From: Brevibacterium sediminis
GTDB lineage: Bacteria > Actinomycetota > Actinomycetes > Actinomycetales > Brevibacteriaceae
Assembly: GCF_013623905.1 (NCBI RefSeq)
Contig: NZ_JABKDD010000004.1
Span: forward strand, 1 to 64,000
DNA length: 64,000 nucleotides
Reading direction: 5' to 3'
Within the stretch, counting starts at the first letter, position 1. Every line of letters begins with the position of its first letter. Below the pieces are notes generated by a model. That model was given only the letters and a program-made list of their open reading frames with translations, did no database searches and was not told the origin of the DNA. The position numbers and the translations under genes are program-made. Below are positions 51,800 to 60,458 of this stretch, piece after piece.

Positions 51800-53263
51800 T
51801 CATTTCGAGGAGAACCAATCGCCCGGACGCATGCGCATGTCCCAGAACATTCCCGTCATGATCTCCGCACCCTGCTCGAGGATCGATACCAGCGCATGCT
51901 CATTCGGTGCGTGCTGGTTGCATCCCGGGTAGGAATGCGGCACCCAGACGGTCGGCAGTCCGAGCACTTCGGCGAAGACATCATTCGGAATGGTTCCCCC
52001 GAGGTTCGGCTCGACGGCGACGTCGAGTCCGGTCGTTTCGCGGATCGAGTCCACCGCTGCCGTGACGACTCGTGCTTCCGGGTCCAGACGTGTGGCCGGC
52101 ATGCAGTGTTCGAGCTCGACCGCGACCCCATGGATCCCTTGTTCTTCGAGGAAGATCCGGACCCGGTTCTCGAAATCGCTGACATCCGTGCCCACGACGT
52201 ATCGCAGCTGCATGCTCGCCGAGGCGGCGCCGGGAATCGCGTTGACGACCTGAGTCGGGTCGCCCGCATCGAGGGCGAGGACCTCGAGCACATTGAACGC
52301 GAAGACCCGTTCAGCAGGGCTCAGGCCGGGCTCACCCCAGTCCGGATCGGTCTCCGGTGCACCTTCCTCGGCGATGTCAGGCAGCTTCGCCACTGCATCG
52401 AGCACCGAGGCGGGAGGATCGTCAGGGCGCAGTGCAGGGATCCGAATGACGCCGTTGGCATCCACCAGGGCGTTGATCGCGGCGGCGATGACCGTGGCCG
52501 GGTTCCGCAGCCGACCGCCCCAGTTGCCCGAGTGGTGGTCGCCGTCGCGCTCGTGGGCGATGAGCCGGAAATTCAGTGCCCCACGGGAGCCGAGGAACAG
52601 CGTGGGGACCTCGGCGGCGATCCGTGGACCGTCGGAGGCGAGGAAGAGCTCGGCCGAGAGGTCATCGGCATGTGCGGCCGCAAACGAGCGCAAGCCCTTG
52701 GACCCCGCCTCTTCAGCGGTCTCGATGAGGATCGTGATGTTGTAGCCGAGCCTGGCTTCGCCGGTTCCGTGCTCTGCACGGAGGCCGTCGAGCACGGTCT
52801 TCAATGCCACCGTGTTCACGCTGTGCTGGCCTTTGTTGTCGGCAGTGCCGCGGCCATACAGGCGGTCACCGTCACGAGTGAGCACCCAGGGGTCGAGGCC
52901 CTCGGCCCACTGCGAATCGTGGGCGAACTGCACATCGGCATGGCCGTAGAGCAGCACCGTGGGCAGCTTCGGGTCCTCGACGCGCTTGGTGATGAGAAGC
53001 GGGTGTTCGTCCGATTCCGGATTGTCGTGGATGGTCGAAACGAAATCGAGTTCGTCGAGTTCTGGAACCAGCTCTTCGCTGAGGTAGGCCAGCGCTGCCG
53101 GCCCGCCTCCGGGCGCTTGGCTTTCGGTGCGCCGGGCGACTCTGCGGGAGAGTCGATCGATGAAGTCTGCGCTGCGGACGAATTCGCCCGCACACCGGGC
53201 AAGGTCAGTTCGGGTTTCGGGGGAATCTTCCGCACCCTTGCGGACAGTGTTCTCTGCGTTCAT
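51800..53263 (-). CDS. M20-family metallopeptidase/dipeptidase
   Basis: The 487-residue zinc enzyme has LLYGHADVQF, with the metal-binding His-x-Asp, LYGRGTADNKGQ with the bridging Asp, the catalytic ETAEEAGSKGL and the final histidine in NQHAPNEH. It resembles long M20 dipeptidases and carboxypeptidases. Start choice is uncertain (ATG 53263 or 53275, neither with a good ribosome site). It is divergent from a LysR gene and upstream of the MHS importer, suggesting use of an imported or exported acylated amino acid or dipeptide. Confidence 0.87.
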   Translation of the reverse strand: MNAENTVRKGAEDSPETRTDLARCAGEFVRSADFIDRLSRRVARRTESQAPGGGPAALAYLSEELVPELDELDFVSTIHDNPESDEHPLLITKRVEDPKLPTVLLYGHADVQFAHDSQWAEGLDPWVLTRDGDRLYGRGTADNKGQHSVNTVALKTVLDGLRAEHGTGEARLGYNITILIETAEEAGSKGLRSFAAAHADDLSAELFLASDGPRIAAEVPTLFLGSRGALNFRLIAHERDGDHHSGNWGGRLRNPATVIAAAINALVDANGVIRIPALRPDDPPASVLDAVAKLPDIAEEGAPETDPDWGEPGLSPAERVFAFNVLEVLALDAGDPTQVVNAIPGAASASMQLRYVVGTDVSDFENRVRIFLEEQGIHGVAVELEHCMPATRLDPEARVVTAAVDSIRETTGLDVAVEPNLGGTIPNDVFAEVLGLPTVWVPHSYPGCNQHAPNEHALVSILEQGAEIMTGMFWDMRMRPGDWFSSK

Positions 53264-53319
53264 GACTGTCAGCATCGCCCAGCAGACGGCTCGACAACAC
53301 CCGGATCCGTCCACACCCA

Positions 53320-53361
53320 GGTGCGTTTCCCGCACCGAGGTGGTGCGTTTGCTGCACCACC
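53320..53361. promoter_or_regulatory. Tandem dyads between M20 peptidase and LysR genes
   Basis: GGTGCGTTTCCCGCACC (53320-53336) and GGTGCGTTTGCTGCACC (53342-53358) differ at only two positions and start 22 bases apart, two helical turns. The second dyad extends to GGTGGTGC/GCACCACC (53339-53361). Each contains the T-N11-A pattern of LysR sites. They lie 41-82 bases before the LysR start and 57-98 bases before the peptidase start. Confidence 0.7.
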
Positions 53362-53401
53362 GACGTACTCTGGAGTCGCACCCGGCCGAAGGACGACCAC
53401 G

Positions 53402-54301
53402 ATGACCGATCTCCGCAGTCTCAAGACCCTGCTAGCCGTCGTCGAATACGGGTCGATCCATCTCGCCGCGAGGTCGATCTTCATCTCGCACTCGACAGCG
53501 AGCCGTCAGATCAGGAGCCTGGAAGAGCATTACGGCACACAGCTCTTCGAACGGACGAGTGCCGGAGTCAATCCCACAGCACAGTGCCTGGCCGTCGCGG
53601 ATTTTGCCCGCCGAACCATCGCCGAGTCGGAACTGCTCGCCGACTCGTTCGGGGAGTACTCGGGCGCGGTCGAAACAGTCTCGATCGTGACGAGCACCGG
53701 GTTGGGGCAGACCGTGGTGGCCGATGCCATCAACCGACTGATGCGGATGACTGACAGAGTTCAGGTCAGCATCATCGACCGCGGTTCGGTCGAAGCTCTG
53801 CAGGTACTGCGGAACCGTCGGGCCGACCTGTGCGTGAATTTCTCGGTCTCCAGCCACGAGTTCGGAACCTTACCGGGGGTCCGCAAAGTCGCCGAAGTGG
53901 AAGCGACGAACTTTGCGATTCTCGACGGACACCATCCGCTGGCTGACCGGTCCAGTCTTTTCATCAGCGATATGACGGACTTTCCTGTCGGAACACTTCC
54001 CGCCGGGAACACTGCTCGGATGCGCATCGAGCAGGCAGTCCGGGCCCAGGGGCAGGTCTTCTCCCCGTCACTTGAGGCCACATGTCCAGTTCTCATGCTG
54101 CGCTCTCTCGTGGGAACGTCGATGATCGCGATGATGGCCGGTCGAACCATTCCGACGAACCTCAATGCAGTTGGCTGCAAAGCGATTCCGATCGTCGATC
54201 CGGATATCGAATCGCGCTACATTCAGGTCCTCGAAGCCGATCCGCGCCGCGAATCCCACGGTCTCGACCTCGTGGTGGAGGCTCTGCAGAACAGTTTGTG
54301 A
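53402..54301 (+). CDS. LysR-family transcriptional regulator
   Basis: The 299-residue protein opens with the LysR helix-turn-helix (SIHLAARSIFISHSTASRQIRSLEE, about 18-42) and has the alpha/beta effector domain. ATG 53402 follows GAAGGACGACCAC; the very long open frame upstream to 51617 is antisense to the peptidase gene. It should control the divergent M20 peptidase and MHS importer through the tandem dyads. Confidence 0.87.
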   Translation: MTDLRSLKTLLAVVEYGSIHLAARSIFISHSTASRQIRSLEEHYGTQLFERTSAGVNPTAQCLAVADFARRTIAESELLADSFGEYSGAVETVSIVTSTGLGQTVVADAINRLMRMTDRVQVSIIDRGSVEALQVLRNRRADLCVNFSVSSHEFGTLPGVRKVAEVEATNFAILDGHHPLADRSSLFISDMTDFPVGTLPAGNTARMRIEQAVRAQGQVFSPSLEATCPVLMLRSLVGTSMIAMMAGRTIPTNLNAVGCKAIPIVDPDIESRYIQVLEADPRRESHGLDLVVEALQNSL

Positions 54302-54350
54302 GATGTTCCGGGTTCTTCACATTCTTCTTCTCTTAGAACCGTTCATCCCC

Positions 54351-54818
54351 TCACTCGGAGGGGAATTCCGGAAGCAGGCGTGGGCCCGAACCGCTCGAGC
54401 CGAGCGCGTCATCGGGGTTGAGCACTCGGCAGCTGCGCAGTGAGACGCAGCCGCAGCCGATGCATTCGACGAGTTCGCTCTCCATCCGCTCGATCTCCTT
54501 GCGACGGGCTTCCAACTTGCCCCTCCAGCGCTCGCTGATTCGTCGCCAGTCAGTCTTTCCCGGCATCCGGTCCGCAGGGAGGTCCTCGAAAACCTCGGCC
54601 ACCTCCGCCAGGGGAATGCCCATCCTCTTCGCCACTTGGATCACCGAAACCCGGCGGAGAACATGACGGGCGTATCGGCGCTGGCCTCCGGCAGTACGGA
54701 CCGAGGCGATCAGGCCCTGCCGTTCGTAGAAATGCAACGCAGAGACGGCGACTCCCGTCCGTGCGGCCACATCGCCCACGGACAGGATGTCGGTCGGCGA
54801 CGGCTTTTTGTCGCTCAT
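54351..54818 (-). CDS. soxR: Redox-sensitive transcriptional activator SoxR
   Basis: The 155-residue MerR-family protein has VGDVAARTGVAVSALHFYERQGLI at the N-terminus. The [2Fe-2S] cysteines Cys119, Cys122, Cys124 and Cys130 follow the SoxR pattern C-x2-C-x-C-x5-C. ATG 54818 is preceded by GAGGGTCTCC; a GTG at 54845 would add nine residues. In actinobacteria SoxR senses redox-active small molecules and activates pumps and monooxygenases. The divergent gene is an efflux transporter with a SoxR box in its promoter. Confidence 0.92.
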   Translation of the reverse strand: MSDKKPSPTDILSVGDVAARTGVAVSALHFYERQGLIASVRTAGGQRRYARHVLRRVSVIQVAKRMGIPLAEVAEVFEDLPADRMPGKTDWRRISERWRGKLEARRKEIERMESELVECIGCGCVSLRSCRVLNPDDALGSSGSGPRLLPEFPSE

Positions 54819-54852
54819 GGAGACCCTCTTTCCCTCGCTCGACACTGACCCA

Positions 54853-54883
54853 TTGACCTCAACTTAAGTTGAGATTTTAGCGT
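54853..54883 (+). promoter_or_regulatory. SoxR box in a 19-base-spacer promoter; leaderless transcript predicted
   Basis: The perfect palindrome CTCAACTTAAGTTGAG (54858-54873) lies between TTGACC (54853-54858) and TAGCGT (54878-54883). The 19-base spacer is characteristic of SoxR/MerR-activated promoters. The -10 element ends seven bases before the ATG at 54891, so the transcript should start at or next to the start codon. No ribosome site is present. Confidence 0.85.
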
Positions 54884-54890
54884 AGTCGAT

Positions 54891-56360
54891 ATGAGAGACG
54901 AACACGAGAGCGCGATTCCAGAACATCCCTCCGAAGGCGCAACCGCAGATGCCGCCGCAGCACAGTTGACGGGCGGCTGGCGGGAACTCTTCAGTGCCGA
55001 GCATGCAAGCGCTTCCCTCGTCCTCGCCGGCGGCATCGCCGTGTTCGCGATGAACACCTTCGTCACGGCAGCCCTTCTGCCGTCGACGATCGCCGACATC
55101 GGCGGGCAGCAGTACTTCGCATGGGTGACCACGGCATTCCTCGTCGCCTCTGTGCTCGCCTCAATGCTCGTCGCCAGAGTGCTCGGTTCGATGGGCGCTG
55201 CGTGGTCGTACCTGCTCGCGTTCGGCCTCTTCGCTGTCGGCTCGCTCGGCGCCGCGCTCGCTCCTACCATGGAGCTGCTGGTGATCGCGCGGGTCGTTCA
55301 GGGACTCGGCGGAGGTCTGCTCGCCGGGCTCAGCTACTCGGTGATCCGCGATGCCCTGCCGAAGCGCCTTTGGACTCGCGCGACAGGACTGGTCTCGGCG
55401 ATGTGGGGGCTCGGCACACTTATCGGCCCAGCCGTCGGCGGAGCATTCGCCCAGGTCGGGTACTGGCGCGGGGCCTTCGGTCTGCTGACGCTGATATCGG
55501 TTGTGCTCGGCCTTATGGCGCTGCGCAGCCTTCCCCGCGAGGCTTCCGGTCAACGGGACTTCGGCCGCCTTCCGATCCCCTCGCTGTCGCTGCTCGTCCT
55601 TGCCTCCGCTGCCTTCAGCATTGCCGCGGTGGTTCACACGGGCTTGCCCACGACGATCGCTCTTGTTGCAGGAGCGGCACTCATCATCACCTTCATCGCC
55701 GTCGATCGGACTTCCGCTTCTCCAGTCCTCCCGCACATCACCTACCAGCGCGGCAATCCGCTCAAGTGGATCTATCTCGTCATCGGGATCCTCAGCTCCG
55801 CGGCGATGGTGGAGATCTTTCTGCCGAAGTTCGGTCAAGATCTCGTCGGCATGCCGCCACTGTTGGCGGCTGTGTTCGGCGTTAGCATCTCGGTCGGCTG
55901 GAGCTTCGTCCAGCTGTTCAGCGCGAGTATCGATGATTCTCGCATCGGCCGGAGGCTCATGACCCTCGGCCCCATCCTTGTGACCGCGGGGCTGGTCATC
56001 TACGCCGCGACTCAATTCGTCGACGCGGAGTGGATCGCTTGGGTCTGGGCCGTAAGTCTGGTGCTCGCCGGCTCCGGAATCGGCCTCGCCTTTCCGCACC
56101 TCAACGTCGCGGCGATGAGCAGCAGCGATGACCCCGTCGAAGGATCCAAGGCGGCCGCCGGGCTCGGCACCGCCGAGCTCATCAGCAACACGATCGCCTC
56201 AGCACTTGTCGGAGTGTTCGTCGCCGTCGGCGGTCCGGGCGCGACCGGTGCGATGACGATGGGTGCCGGCATCGCCGTCCTCGGCGGCATCGGCATCATC
56301 GGTACCGTGATGATCATGCGCGGCACCGAGGCGGCCGCCGCCGTTCCGTCAGATGTCTGA
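54891..56360 (+). CDS. MFS multidrug efflux transporter, SoxR-controlled
   Basis: The 489-residue protein has about 14 membrane segments of the DHA2/EmrB type. It includes FNTF-like FAMNTFVTAALLPSTIADIGG and the helix-5 motif GLGTLIGPAVGGAFAQ. ATG 54891 needs no leader. The SoxR box suggests that it exports redox-cycling compounds such as phenazines or quinones. Its last residues (EAAAAVPSDV) share DNA with the end of the DUF1275 gene. Confidence 0.87.
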   Translation: MRDEHESAIPEHPSEGATADAAAAQLTGGWRELFSAEHASASLVLAGGIAVFAMNTFVTAALLPSTIADIGGQQYFAWVTTAFLVASVLASMLVARVLGSMGAAWSYLLAFGLFAVGSLGAALAPTMELLVIARVVQGLGGGLLAGLSYSVIRDALPKRLWTRATGLVSAMWGLGTLIGPAVGGAFAQVGYWRGAFGLLTLISVVLGLMALRSLPREASGQRDFGRLPIPSLSLLVLASAAFSIAAVVHTGLPTTIALVAGAALIITFIAVDRTSASPVLPHITYQRGNPLKWIYLVIGILSSAAMVEIFLPKFGQDLVGMPPLLAAVFGVSISVGWSFVQLFSASIDDSRIGRRLMTLGPILVTAGLVIYAATQFVDAEWIAWVWAVSLVLAGSGIGLAFPHLNVAAMSSSDDPVEGSKAAAGLGTAELISNTIASALVGVFVAVGGPGATGAMTMGAGIAVLGGIGIIGTVMIMRGTEAAAAVPSDV

Positions 56361-56423
56361 GCTCATGTTCCACCACTTGGATCTTCGGCGACACCGGCCC
56401 TGGCGCCTGACCATAATCGAGAC

Positions 56424-57362
56424 ATGAGCAATGGAGCCGAGACGACAGCACTGCAACAGCCGACTTTCCCGCTGAAGGCACCCGGAACAGCGGTGGTCCA
56501 CGCGGGTCCACGGCAGAACCCCCGCATCGTCTCCGTCCGGTCCCGCTGCACCGAGCATGTCCTCGAACTGCAGGAGGGCGCGGACCTGTTCAGCGCACTC
56601 GAAACATCCCTGACCGACTTCGTCGTTCCCGGCATCATGGCCGAGTTCGTCTCCGGACAGTTCGGCCATATCGACTATGTCCATCCGGCCTACGGCCCCG
56701 ACGCCGAGCACCCGATGTCGTTCACCGAGGCATTCGCCGTCGACAGCCCCACGAAGCTTCGCCACGCATCTGCGACGATCGGCTTCCGTGAGGGCACACC
56801 GTTCTGCCACGTCCACGCCTCATGGACCGGTGCGGACGGCCAAACCAAAGGCGGACACCTGTTGTCGGGCACTCTGGCGGGGCCGGCAGGACTGACGATC
56901 CGACTCTTCACCCTTCACGATGCGAAGCTGATCAGTGAGGTCGACCCCGAGACCGGGTTCTCAGCTTTCGCCCCGACGCCCACCGACCGGGCAGTGAGGA
57001 AGTCAGAACCGCCCGAGTCTTCGGGCTCCCCCGATGCCGTCGTCACCCGCGTACGTCCCGGTGAGATCCTCGACGAGGCGGTCCTCGCCGTCTGCCGCAC
57101 CGCTGGCTTCGACTCCGCCGAGGTGGTCGCGAGTCTCGGCAGTACGACCGGAGCCGTGTTCACCGATGGCACCGCCCCGTGGCCGGCCGTCGAGTTCACC
57201 CATCTGAGCGGCGCCGTGATCGGAGCGCGAAACTCAACTCCACTGATCACCCTCTCCGGCGAAGTCGTCGACGTCGCCGGAGAGGTCAGCTCCGGCACCC
57301 TCAAGCCTCAAGCCAACCCCGTGGCCGTGACCTTCGAACTCTTCGTCCGCCGCACAGCCTGA
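56424..57362 (+). CDS. PPC/DUF296-domain protein, probably two tandem domains
   Basis: The first half of the 312-residue protein has the PPC (DUF296) core FCHVHASWTGADGQTKGGHLLSG, in pieces, with its conserved histidines. The second half (about 205-310) ends with an equivalent hydrophobic pattern, EFTHLSGAVIG and SGEVVDVAGE, but lacks the histidines. Single-domain prokaryotic PPC proteins are near 140-150 residues. Function is unknown; no DNA-binding AT-hook is present. The start has only a weak ribosome site. Confidence 0.75.
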   Translation: MSNGAETTALQQPTFPLKAPGTAVVHAGPRQNPRIVSVRSRCTEHVLELQEGADLFSALETSLTDFVVPGIMAEFVSGQFGHIDYVHPAYGPDAEHPMSFTEAFAVDSPTKLRHASATIGFREGTPFCHVHASWTGADGQTKGGHLLSGTLAGPAGLTIRLFTLHDAKLISEVDPETGFSAFAPTPTDRAVRKSEPPESSGSPDAVVTRVRPGEILDEAVLAVCRTAGFDSAEVVASLGSTTGAVFTDGTAPWPAVEFTHLSGAVIGARNSTPLITLSGEVVDVAGEVSSGTLKPQANPVAVTFELFVRRTA

Positions 57363-57401
57363 CCGGACACGTCGCCCAGCCAGACAGGTCCGCAGAGACA
57401 A

Positions 57402-57440
57402 CGATCCCCGCACCATCCTGAGGATGATGCGGGGATCGTC
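57402..57440. terminator. Terminator between PPC gene and SDR gene
   Basis: ACGATCCCCGCA (57402-57413) pairs with TGCGGGGATCGT (57429-57440). An inner CATCC/GGATG pair closes on TGA. It separates convergent genes. Confidence 0.8.
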
Positions 57441-57466
57441 CGCTCGAGCTCAGAACACTCAAACGC

Positions 57467-58234
57467 TCACGACATCACGGCCCCGCCATCAACCCGCAGG
57501 ATCTGTCCGGTCGTGAACGCGGCACCGTCGGTAGCGAGGTAGGCGACCGCCTCGGCGATCTCATCGGGCTGGCCCATGCGGTCAAGCGCCTGCCCCGAGG
57601 TGTCGTAATCCTGACCGGCGGTGAGCGCGGACTCGACCGGGCCCGGGGCCACCGAATTGCAGCGGATTCCCTGGCGTCCGTATTCCTTGGCCACCCATTT
57701 CGTCAGGGCGATGATCCCGCCCTTGCTCGCCGCATATGCCGGACCCGACCGGGCCCCGGCCTCCCCGTCGGAGACCGCTCCGCCGTTGATGCCGGAGATC
57801 GACGAGATGTTGATGATCGACCCCGTTCCAGCCTCGATCATGTGCGGGTGGACGGCGGCCTTGATGAAGTTGAACGTCCCGCCGAGGTTGGTCTCGATGT
57901 CGCGCTGCCACTGTTCGGCGGTGATCTCGTCGATGCCGATGCGTGCGGCCGTGCCCGCATTGTTCACGAGGATGTCGAGTCCCCCGAACGTCTCGACGAA
58001 CGATCCGACCGCAGCGATCACCTCGGCGACATCCCGGACATCGAGGGAGAACGCGGCGAACCGCTGGTCCGGGTACTCCGAAGCCAACGACGCGGCGGCC
58101 TCCTCGGCGCCCTTGAGATCGACGATCCCGACCGAGGCACCCCGCCTGGCGAGTGCAGTGGCGATCGCCAGGCCGATGCCCTGCGCGGCACCGGTGACCA
58201 GGGCCGTCTTGTTCGTGAGCAGATACGGTTCCAT
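57467..58234 (-). CDS. SDR-family oxidoreductase
   Basis: The 255-residue short-chain dehydrogenase has TGAAQGIG (15-22), the NNAG motif, catalytic Ser in NISSISG and YAASKGG. The ending TGQILRVDGGAVMS is typical. AAGGAG precedes ATG 58234. It follows the TRAP genes by 127 bases in the same direction and may oxidise a hydroxylated intermediate of the imported acid. Confidence 0.87.
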   Translation of the reverse strand: MEPYLLTNKTALVTGAAQGIGLAIATALARRGASVGIVDLKGAEEAAASLASEYPDQRFAAFSLDVRDVAEVIAAVGSFVETFGGLDILVNNAGTAARIGIDEITAEQWQRDIETNLGGTFNFIKAAVHPHMIEAGTGSIINISSISGINGGAVSDGEAGARSGPAYAASKGGIIALTKWVAKEYGRQGIRCNSVAPGPVESALTAGQDYDTSGQALDRMGQPDEIAEAVAYLATDGAAFTTGQILRVDGGAVMS

Positions 58235-58361
58235 GATTCTCCTTCGACAGAGTTGAGTAAGGCGTGAATTCCCCGGCCCGACCGTCCGGCCGGGACCTGC
58301 CCGGGCCGACGCCGGAACGGCGCCCACAAGTGCTCGCAGGCGCCGACGCCGACAGCCCCGA

Positions 58362-59906
58362 CTATCCGACCCCGAGCAGGTCCGGCAGCCAGTTCGAGAT
58401 CGCCGGGATGTAGGTGATGAGCAGCAGGGCGATGATCGCGCAGATGAGGAACGGCATGATCCCGCGCACGACCTCCTCGAGCTTGACCTTTCCGATGCCC
58501 GCACCCACATAGAGGTTGAGCCCGACCGGCGGCGTGAACAGGCCGATCGCCAGGTTGACGGTCATGAACACACCGATCGTCGTCATGTCCACACCCACGC
58601 CGATGAGGATCGGCACGAGGATCGGGATGAACAGGTAGAACGCGCTGATCGCGTCGACGAAGGCGCCGACGATGAGCAGGATGATCGTGATCGCCGCGAG
58701 GATGAGGTACTTGTTGTCCGTCACGCCGAGCACTGCCGCCGAGATCCGGTCGGCCACACCCTCGACGGTGATGACGTAGGAGAAGAGGCTGGCCACGCCG
58801 ACGATGAACATGATGACCGCGGTCGAGACCCCGGACTCGAGGAACACCTTCGGCATGTCCTTCCAACTCAGCTCCCGGTAGACGAACACCCCGACGATGA
58901 GCGCGTACACGGATGCGACGGCTCCCGCCTCGGTGGGGGTGAAGATTCCGCCGTAGATCCCGCCGAGGATGATCACCGGAATGAGCAGGCCCGGGATCGC
59001 CTTGACCAGTGCGGCCATGATCTCGCCGAACCCGCCCTCGGGGTTGACCGTGACCGTCGGATCCGCCGATCCGACCGACCCGGACCCGACCGACCTCGAA
59101 GTCCCGGAAACCCCGGAACTCGCCGAGGCGGCCTTCCCGTTCGCCGTCAGCAGCTGGGTCTTGCTCCCTGCCGCGCTGTCACCCGAACCGCCGTTCCCGG
59201 CGGAGTCAGCACCGGCGGAACCGGACGCCGACGTTCCGATCGACGTCGACCCCGTGACCGCCTCGGCGTCGGGCTTCGTTCTCACCGGCAGACCGGCGAG
59301 CTCACGCACCCTAGGGACGAACAGGGCTGCGATGAAGAACGCAACGGCCATGATGATGCCGGGCACGATGCCGGCGATGAACAGTCGGGAGATCGAGATC
59401 TTGCCGAACTCGGCGGCGACGACGGCGAAGATGATGAACGCGATCGACGGCGGCACGACGATGCCCATCGAACCGGACGCGGCGACGAGGGAGACCGCGT
59501 GCTTCTTCTGGTACCCGTTGCGGACGAGTGCGGGGATGAGGATCGCACCGATCGCGGCCACGGTGGCCGGTCCCGATCCGGAGATCGCGGAGAAGAAGAA
59601 CGCGGAGATGATCGTCACCGCGGCCAGGCCGTGGCGCAGGCGCCCGAAGATGAGGAACGCGAGGTCGACGAGTCGCTGCGAGATGCCCGTGTACTGCATG
59701 ACGATGCCGGCGAGGATGAAGAACGGGATCGCCAGCAGCGTGCCCGAACTCATCGACGGGAACATCACCGAGGGCACGACGTCGAGGACCTGCACACCGT
59801 CGGTGGTCATCAGGGTGACGACGGCGGAGAGGCCGAGGGCGAAGGCGACGGGGATCCCGAGGCCGAGGAAGAGGAAGAAGCTGCCGAAGAGCAGAAGCGC
59901 GATCAT
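58362..59906 (-). CDS. dctM: TRAP transporter large permease DctM with an 80-residue insertion
   Basis: The 514-residue protein is longer than the usual 425-430. Residues 1-205 and 291-514 follow DctM closely (GPATVAAIGAILIPAL, GIVVPPSIAFI, PTEAGAVASVYAL). Residues about 211-290 (59037-59276) are a Ser/Gly/Ala-rich insert, with no membrane segment, in a cytoplasmic-type loop. The insert DNA holds GCCGAGGCGG copies in both orientations (59122 and 59258). ATG 59906 overlaps the dctQ stop by four bases. Confidence 0.88.
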   Translation of the reverse strand: MIALLLFGSFFLFLGLGIPVAFALGLSAVVTLMTTDGVQVLDVVPSVMFPSMSSGTLLAIPFFILAGIVMQYTGISQRLVDLAFLIFGRLRHGLAAVTIISAFFFSAISGSGPATVAAIGAILIPALVRNGYQKKHAVSLVAASGSMGIVVPPSIAFIIFAVVAAEFGKISISRLFIAGIVPGIIMAVAFFIAALFVPRVRELAGLPVRTKPDAEAVTGSTSIGTSASGSAGADSAGNGGSGDSAAGSKTQLLTANGKAASASSGVSGTSRSVGSGSVGSADPTVTVNPEGGFGEIMAALVKAIPGLLIPVIILGGIYGGIFTPTEAGAVASVYALIVGVFVYRELSWKDMPKVFLESGVSTAVIMFIVGVASLFSYVITVEGVADRISAAVLGVTDNKYLILAAITIILLIVGAFVDAISAFYLFIPILVPILIGVGVDMTTIGVFMTVNLAIGLFTPPVGLNLYVGAGIGKVKLEEVVRGIMPFLICAIIALLLITYIPAISNWLPDLLGVG

Positions 59907-60457
59907 TTCCGGCCTCCTTCGGAGTCGGTTGAGAATTCGGACGAGTCGATGGTCGGGGCGGCTTCGCTGGCGAGCCGCTCGACGACCGCCTCGGCGGAGG
60001 TGTCCTCATGCAGTGCCGTCCGCAGAGCCTGGAGGCTGCGGAAGATTCCGAGCAGACCGGCCAAGGGAATCGACAGAGTGAACAGCCATTGCGGGATCCC
60101 CAGCGACGGCGTCGCCCGTCCGCGCAGCCCCTGCGCGATCGTCATCTCGCCGCCCCAGATGAGGAGGACGGCGAGGAAGACGACGATGAGGGTGGTGCCG
60201 ATGATGAGCAGTGCCCGACGGACACTTCCCTTCGCGTTCTCCACCAGGTAGGTGAACCCGAGATGCGCGCCGAGGCGGATCCCGACGACGGCTCCCATCA
60301 TCGTGAGCACGACGAGGAGGTTGATGGTGATCTCCTCGGAGAAGGCAAGTGAGGCCTTGAAGATGTAGCGGGAGAGGACGTTGACGAAGGTGACGAGGAC
60401 GATCACCATGAACGAGGCGATGACGACCCAGTCCTCGAAGAATCTGATGACTCTCAT
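59903..60457 (-). CDS. dctQ: TRAP transporter small permease DctQ
   Basis: The 184-residue protein has four membrane segments, with SRYIFKASLAFSEEITINLLV and GAHLGFTYLVE typical of DctQ. The C-terminal 30 residues are an acidic Ser/Ala tail over a GCCGAGGCGG copy (59986). It connects binding protein and DctM. Confidence 0.88.
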   Translation of the reverse strand: MRVIRFFEDWVVIASFMVIVLVTFVNVLSRYIFKASLAFSEEITINLLVVLTMMGAVVGIRLGAHLGFTYLVENAKGSVRRALLIIGTTLIVVFLAVLLIWGGEMTIAQGLRGRATPSLGIPQWLFTLSIPLAGLLGIFRSLQALRTALHEDTSAEAVVERLASEAAPTIDSSEFSTDSEGGRK

Positions 60458-60458
60458 C

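Noticed and set aside
51617-53401. Upstream extension of the second LysR reading frame
   Set aside because: It is antisense to the M20 peptidase. The LysR fold begins at 53402 with a ribosome site upstream.
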